NCBI GenBank assembly: GCA_036274645.1
Contig: DASUFH010000102.1
Location: forward strand, 1 to 8,013
From: DASUFH01 sp036274645
Lineage (GTDB): Bacteria > Acidobacteriota > Terriglobia > 20CM-2-55-15
DNA: 8,013 nt
Reading direction: 5' to 3'
Below the pieces are notes generated by a model, which was not told the DNA's origin, made no database searches, and saw only the letters and a program-made list of their open reading frames with translations. The translations under genes were made by a program, and so were the position numbers. Positions 4,012 through 8,013 of this stretch are shown piece after piece; positions within the stretch are counted from its first letter, which is position 1; each line of letters starts with the position of its first letter.

Positions 4012-6212
4012 GGTGTCCTCCCTGTTGATTCGTTTTCGCCCTCCGCTACATTCTGCGGCTTTGGTTCCGTGGGCTGGGCAGGCTGGAACTGTTCGATCGG
4101 TTTGTCTTTATATGCCTGCTGGATGACGTTTATCCAGATAGGCAAGGCGGCGCGCGCGCCGGTTTCCTCGTTGCCGAGCGTGACCTTCTCATCGAATCCA
4201 ACCCACACGCCAAGCGTCAGAGAGGGAGTGAATCCCATAAACCACGCGTCCGTGTAATCGTTGGTTGTGCCGGTTTTGCCGGCCACCGGCCGGCCGAGGG
4301 CCTTCGCTTTGACGGCCGTTCCCGCGCGGACGGGCTCCTGCAGCAGATCGACCATCAGACGCGCCTTTTCGGCGGAAATGACATCGCGCAGTTCCGGCAG
4401 GTTTTCTTCCCGCACGTTGCCATCGTAGTCCGTGACGCGGGTGATCAATCGCGGAACGACGCGCACGCCATCATTGGGAAACGTGGAGTAGGCCGACGTC
4501 ATTTCCATCAGTGTTATATCCGAAGCGCCGAGCGCAACGGGCAGATAAGGCTCGATTTTGGACGTAATCCCCAGGCGTCGCAGATAGGGAATCAGCGTGG
4601 GCACTCCGATTCGCGCCAGCGTCTTTACGGCCGGTATGTTGCGGGACTCGCCCAGCGCATGTCGAACCGTGATCGCGCCCTCGTATTTGTTGTCATAGTT
4701 GTGCGGGGCGTATCCGCCGAAATTGATCGGCGCGTCGATGATGACGTCGTCGAGCTGCAACCCCAGATCCACTGCGGCGGCATACACAAACGGCTTGAAG
4801 GCGGAGCCCGTCTGGCGTTGCGCCTGCGTGGCGCGATTGAACTTGCTTTCGTCGAAGTCGTATCCGCCCACCATCGCCTTCACGTCGCCGGCTTCTTCGG
4901 CCCGCGTCGAAATGGCGACGAGCGCGCCCTGGGCTTTGGGCTTCTGTTCGAGTGAGACTTCCATCTTGCGCTCGGCGGAGTTGAGTGACCGGATCATGAA
5001 CAGCGCAACATCGCCGGTTTTGAGGATATCTCCCGGAGTTGCGGCCTTCGTCCATGCAATGTCCGGGGAGGTGAGCTGGGCTTCGTATTCACGAATCCGA
5101 ACGGTTGCCGTACGGCCGGCGCTTAACACCACTCCGGGCACGATATCGTTGGTACGAATCGGCAGCCGCCATTCCGGCAGATCCACCACCGCGAGGTTCG
5201 TCGCGCCTTCGTCGACCAGATTGCGCTCGATCCCGCGCCAGCCATGTCTCTTGTCGTAGTCGCGCAGTCCCTGGCGGACGGCGCTGTTGGCGATTTTCTG
5301 CAGTTCGACGTTCAACGTCGTGTAGACCCGCAGTCCGCTTTCATGCACGGCCGCGGAACCGTATTTGTCCTCCAGGTACTGACGCAGCTCCTCGACGAAA
5401 TACGGCGCCAGTTCATCAGGCCGTTTCCGGGGCGCCAGCCTGATGGGACGTTTCTTCGCCTCCTCGCCCTGCGCCGCCGTAATGGCCTTTTGCGCGACCA
5501 TCCGATCGATGGCATAGTTGCGGCGCAGCAACGCGCGATCGGGATTGAGGATCGGGGAGTAGTTCGTCGGCGAGCGCGGCAGCGCGGCCAGCAGCGCCGC
5601 TTCCTCGATCGTGAGGTCCTTCAGGTTCTTGCCGAAATAAAACTCCGCGGCGGCCGCAAAACCGTATTGACCGTGGCCGAGGTAGCCGAGATTGCAGTAC
5701 ATGGTCAGGATCTGCGGCTTTGTGTAGTTGCGCTCGATCTGGATCGAGAGCATGGCCTCCTGAATCTTGCGGCGAAGGGTTTTCTCGGCTGTGCCCTCGC
5801 GCACCAGAAAGAGGTTCTTGCTGAGCTGCTGGGTCAGCGTGCTGCCGCCTTCCACCACCCGACCGGCCATGATGTTCTTCAGTGTGGCGCGAGCCACACC
5901 GTAAAAATCGATGCCCCAGTGTTCGTAGAAATTCTGGTCTTCAACGGAAACGATCGCGTCCTTGAGCAGTTTGGGGAGCTGTTCCCAGGTCACCAGGATC
6001 CGGCGCTCCAGGGCGAAGGACCCAATGGGCTGGCCGTCGTCCGCGTAGACTTCGGTCACGACGCTCGGACGGTAGTCTTCGAGAGAGCGCACCTGGGGCA
6101 GATCGCTGTTATAAACAAACAGGACCCCCGCGGCGGCGCCCACGCCCACCGAGAGTGTGAGAAGGAAGATGAACACCACCGAGCCGAGGTAGCGTTGCAG
6201 GTGGAATTTCAT
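4008..6212 (-). CDS. mrcA: class A (PBP1A-family) penicillin-binding protein
   Basis: A bifunctional enzyme that polymerises lipid II into glycan strands and cross-links the stem peptides; membrane-anchored, acting outside the cytoplasmic membrane. Residue numbers count from a possible TTG at 6218; the ATG at 6212 (residue 3) is my preferred start, giving 734 residues. One transmembrane helix spans about 11-36. The GT51 transglycosylase domain shows EDQNFYEHWG with catalytic E93, GGSTLTQQLSKN (124-135), RRKIQEA with E154, and ILTMYCNLGYLGHGQYGF (170-187). A linker/OB-like region follows. The transpeptidase has SAFK with nucleophile S472 and K475, SRN (525-527) and KTGT (648-651). All catalytic motifs are present, so it should be active. 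The Pro/Glu-rich tail (709-736) is probably disordered. The stop overlaps the next ATG, coupling it to the secreted coiled-coil protein. Confidence 0.96.
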   Translation of the reverse strand: MKFHLQRYLGSVVFIFLLTLSVGVGAAAGVLFVYNSDLPQVRSLEDYRPSVVTEVYADDGQPIGSFALERRILVTWEQLPKLLKDAIVSVEDQNFYEHWGIDFYGVARATLKNIMAGRVVEGGSTLTQQLSKNLFLVREGTAEKTLRRKIQEAMLSIQIERNYTKPQILTMYCNLGYLGHGQYGFAAAAEFYFGKNLKDLTIEEAALLAALPRSPTNYSPILNPDRALLRRNYAIDRMVAQKAITAAQGEEAKKRPIRLAPRKRPDELAPYFVEELRQYLEDKYGSAAVHESGLRVYTTLNVELQKIANSAVRQGLRDYDKRHGWRGIERNLVDEGATNLAVVDLPEWRLPIRTNDIVPGVVLSAGRTATVRIREYEAQLTSPDIAWTKAATPGDILKTGDVALFMIRSLNSAERKMEVSLEQKPKAQGALVAISTRAEEAGDVKAMVGGYDFDESKFNRATQAQRQTGSAFKPFVYAAAVDLGLQLDDVIIDAPINFGGYAPHNYDNKYEGAITVRHALGESRNIPAVKTLARIGVPTLIPYLRRLGITSKIEPYLPVALGASDITLMEMTSAYSTFPNDGVRVVPRLITRVTDYDGNVREENLPELRDVISAEKARLMVDLLQEPVRAGTAVKAKALGRPVAGKTGTTNDYTDAWFMGFTPSLTLGVWVGFDEKVTLGNEETGARAALPIWINVIQQAYKDKPIEQFQPAQPTEPKPQNVAEGENESTGRTP

Positions 6213-6220
6213 GCCCAACT

Positions 6221-6226
6221 ATTATA
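6221..6226 (-). promoter_or_regulatory. possible -10 box of the penicillin-binding-protein operon
   Basis: A perfect TATAAT reads on the minus strand. Its 3' end is 8 nt before the ATG at 6212, so a transcript from it would start about at the start codon (leaderless or nearly so). There is no good -35 hexamer at the usual spacing and no strong ribosome-binding site before the ATG. A chance match is possible. Confidence 0.35.
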
Positions 6227-6233
6227 GGACCGG

Positions 6234-6309
6234 GCCGCCCGGCTACCTGTGACAGAAATACATTTCTGCCGCCCGGCTACCTGTGACAGAAATACATTTC
6301 TGCCACAGG
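6234..6309. repeat. 34-bp tandem repeat with palindromic core
   Basis: Two identical 34-bp units (6234-6267 and 6268-6301) stand between the VOC gene and the penicillin-binding-protein gene. Each contains cagaaat-ac-atttctg, a perfect 7-bp inverted repeat. Around the second unit the symmetry extends to 6280-6309: two 14-bp arms with 13 complementary positions around a 2-bp centre. The hairpin begins about 5 nt past the VOC stop in transcription order, with no T-run. Candidates are a dispersed palindromic element, a binding site for a dimeric regulator, or a terminator without a U-tract. Confidence 0.85.
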
Positions 6310-6314
6310 GCAGC

Positions 6315-6770
6315 CTAGTCCTCCCCTAATCCTGCGCTGATCCGGAACATATGCCCGTCAGGGTGGCGGAGGTGGAATTCGCGCGCCCCCCACGGTTCAT
6401 CCGTCGGAGGATAAGTCACGGTCATTCCGTTGGCTACAGCGGTCGCGTAAAACGCGTCCACGTCTGCGGGGGATTCCACCCACCAGGACATCCATACCCC
6501 GTCAGTCTGGTCGTCTCCCGGGAATTTCGGCATGATCGACCCGCGCGATCCCTGGCTGCCGCGGCACAGAAAGATGACGGCCTCCCCCGAGCAGACGCTG
6601 CCGAATCCCGCTTCCCCGTGCTCGTTCGACCCGGCCGCATTCGCGCCTTCGCCGATCATGCCGCCGGAATTCCAGCTGAATCCCCGCTGCCACCCGAGGG
6701 TCTCGAACCACTGAAAGCTGTTTTCAATGCTGGAAACGTTCAGTACGGGCGTGACGCTCCGGACTCCCAT
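6315..6770 (-). CDS. VOC-family (glyoxalase/bleomycin-resistance fold) protein
   Basis: A 151-residue cytoplasmic protein with the two beta-alpha-beta-beta-beta modules of the vicinal oxygen chelate superfamily. Module one starts VTPVLNVSSIENSFQWFETLGW (about 6-27); module two starts about residue 92 (VWMSWWVESPADVDAFYA). The end, PWGAREFHLRHPDGHMFRI (126-144), is the usual last strand pair with a conserved Glu (E131) and the PDGH turn, seen in glyoxalase- and bleomycin-resistance-like members. Metal use and substrate cannot be told from sequence. The ATG is only 2 nt past the lepA stop, with just a weak GGGG before it, so translation probably depends on ribosomes finishing lepA. The palindromic repeat follows directly. 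Confidence 0.87.
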   Translation of the reverse strand: MGVRSVTPVLNVSSIENSFQWFETLGWQRGFSWNSGGMIGEGANAAGSNEHGEAGFGSVCSGEAVIFLCRGSQGSRGSIMPKFPGDDQTDGVWMSWWVESPADVDAFYATAVANGMTVTYPPTDEPWGAREFHLRHPDGHMFRISAGLGED

Positions 6771-6772
6771 GA

Positions 6773-8013
6773 TCAGGACCCCACTTTCAGCACGGCCAGG
6801 AAGGCTTCCTGCGGGATGTCGACCTTGCCGACCCGCTTCATTCTCTTTTTGCCTTCCTTCTGCTTCTCCAGAAGTTTGCGTTTACGCGTGATATCGCCGC
6901 CGTAGCATTTGGCCAGAACGTTCTTCCGGATGGCGGGAATGGTCTCCCGGGCGATGACGCGACTACCGATGGAAGCCTGAATGGGCACTTCGAACATTTG
7001 TCGTGGAATCAGTTCCTTCATCTTTTCCGCCAGGGCCTTGCCGCGCGGAAAGGCGGAATCACGGTGAACGATCCAGGAGAGCGCATCCACCGGTTCCCCT
7101 CCAACCAGGATGTCGAGCTTGACGAGGTCCGCGTCACGGTAGCCCGCCAGGTGGTAATCGAAGGACGCGTAACCCCGTGAGACCGATTTCAAACGATCGT
7201 AAAAATCCAGCACGATTTCGTTCAGCGGCATCTCGTACGTAAACAGGACCCGGCCCGGCGCAATATATTCGAAGCCTTTCTGCACCCCGCGCTTTTCCTC
7301 GACCAGTTTCAAAATCGCTCCGACGAATTCATCGGTGGTCATGATCATCGCGGTGATGATCGGCTCTTCGATCGAAGCGATGTTCTGCGCCGGTGGGAAC
7401 TTCGTCGGGTTATCGATTTCGACGATCTCTCCGTCGGTTTTGGTCAGGCGATAACGCACTCCGGGCGCGGTCGTAATCAGCGAGAGTTCGAATTCCCGCT
7501 CCAGTCGCTCCTGAATGATCTCCATGTGCAGGAGACCGAGGAACCCACAACGGAAGCCGAAGCCAAGAGCGGTCGATGTTTCGGGCTCGTAGAAGAAAGA
7601 TGAATCGTTGAGCCGCAGTTTGTCGAGCGCGTCGCGCAGCGCTTCGTACTGGTTGGGCTCCACCGGGTACAGGCCGGCGAACACCATCGGCTTGATTTCC
7701 TGGAAGTCGGGAAACGGCTCTGCGGTCGGCCTGGAGTGTTCCGTAATCGTGTCGCCGATTTTGGTATCGGATACCACTTTGATGTTGGCGATGATGTATC
7801 CGACCTCTCCGGCGGAGAGGCATTCGACTTCGCGCATCTTCGGCGTCAACACCCCCACGTTGTCGACTTCGTAGACCTGTTTGTTGGACATGAGGCGGAT
7901 CTTCATGCCCTTGCGCAGTTCGCCGTCGATTACCCGCGCCATGACGATGACGCCACGGTAAACATCGAACCAGGAATCGAAGAGGAGCGCTTTCAGCGGC
8001 GCTTCGACATCCC
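6773..8013 (-). CDS. lepA: elongation factor 4 (LepA), N-terminal part beyond right edge
   Basis: A ribosomal GTPase that acts on stalled or early elongating ribosomes (back-translocation/initiation role). The 412 C-terminal residues of a roughly 600-residue protein are visible. The frame stays open to the right edge (the upstream codons read PLKALLFDSWFDVYRGVIV), so the ATG at 7942 is internal. The GTP-binding domain is outside. Visible are the beta-barrel domain II, an EF-G domain III-like region (with GFGFRCGFLGLLHMEI), the domain V-like part, and the LepA-specific C-terminal domain: the 'SFDYHLAGYRDADLVKLD' region and the signature CYGGDITRKRKLLEKQKEGK within the last 44 residues. Everything seen is intact. 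The usual lepB partner does not follow; a VOC gene does. Confidence 0.98.
   Translation of the reverse strand, partial: DVEAPLKALLFDSWFDVYRGVIVMARVIDGELRKGMKIRLMSNKQVYEVDNVGVLTPKMREVECLSAGEVGYIIANIKVVSDTKIGDTITEHSRPTAEPFPDFQEIKPMVFAGLYPVEPNQYEALRDALDKLRLNDSSFFYEPETSTALGFGFRCGFLGLLHMEIIQERLEREFELSLITTAPGVRYRLTKTDGEIVEIDNPTKFPPAQNIASIEEPIITAMIMTTDEFVGAILKLVEEKRGVQKGFEYIAPGRVLFTYEMPLNEIVLDFYDRLKSVSRGYASFDYHLAGYRDADLVKLDILVGGEPVDALSWIVHRDSAFPRGKALAEKMKELIPRQMFEVPIQASIGSRVIARETIPAIRKNVLAKCYGGDITRKRKLLEKQKEGKKRMKRVGKVDIPQEAFLAVLKVGS

Noticed and set aside
5244..6227. 327-codon open frame on the plus strand
   Set aside because: It lies wholly antisense to the penicillin-binding protein, whose motifs are complete. 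Its product shows no recognisable domain, and such long shadow frames are common in high-GC DNA.
6234..6301. CRISPR-like repeat pair
   Set aside because: The two units adjoin directly with no spacer between them and there are no cas genes. It is a simple tandem duplication.

Overview
The window is high-GC bacterial DNA. It joins the end of an integrated mobile element (left, about 1-1021) to what looks like ordinary chromosome (right). Acidobacteriota is my best guess for the host. The grounds are a secreted coiled-coil protein carrying a 'SLADLARQERERKK' start to its mature part, small proteins with an 'SFPASD' tail or of the DUF5670 type, and a one-gene RRM protein. No taxonomic marker was searched, so this stays an inference.

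Layout. At 1-802 (minus, running off the left edge) is a P4-type tyrosine recombinase. Between its start and position 1021 is a compact attachment region: two tandem pairs of a 9-bp repeat in inverted orientation (886-903 and 943-960), then the 3' part of a tRNA-Thr(CGT) gene (975-1021) with no 5' half. This is the expected scar of site-specific integration into a tRNA gene. The intact tRNA should lie at the other, unseen end of the element. Two small plus-strand genes of unknown function follow (1137-1502 and 1547-1744). Facing them are a DUF5670/lmo0937-type membrane miniprotein (1751-1900), whose start region has been tandemly duplicated, and an RRM RNA-binding protein (2051-2332).

From 2561 to the right edge all genes are on the minus strand. 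Read in their own direction they are lepA (EF4, 5' end outside), a VOC/glyoxalase-fold protein 2 nt after it, a 34-bp palindromic tandem repeat with a possible promoter, a class A penicillin-binding protein, a secreted coiled-coil protein, and a BadF/BadG-family sugar-kinase-like ATPase. The last three are linked by two successive ATGA stop/start overlaps. They probably form one translationally coupled unit for peptidoglycan synthesis and possibly recycling of cell-wall sugars.

The best leads are the integrase/tRNA-Thr junction with its arm-type repeats, the 62-nt D-arm-less tRNA-like fold spanning it, the palindromic repeat at 6234-6309, and the 49-bp duplicated ribosome-binding-site/start region at 1870-1974. 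I saw no clear new defence or biosynthetic system. The cargo of the mobile element lies to the left of the window.
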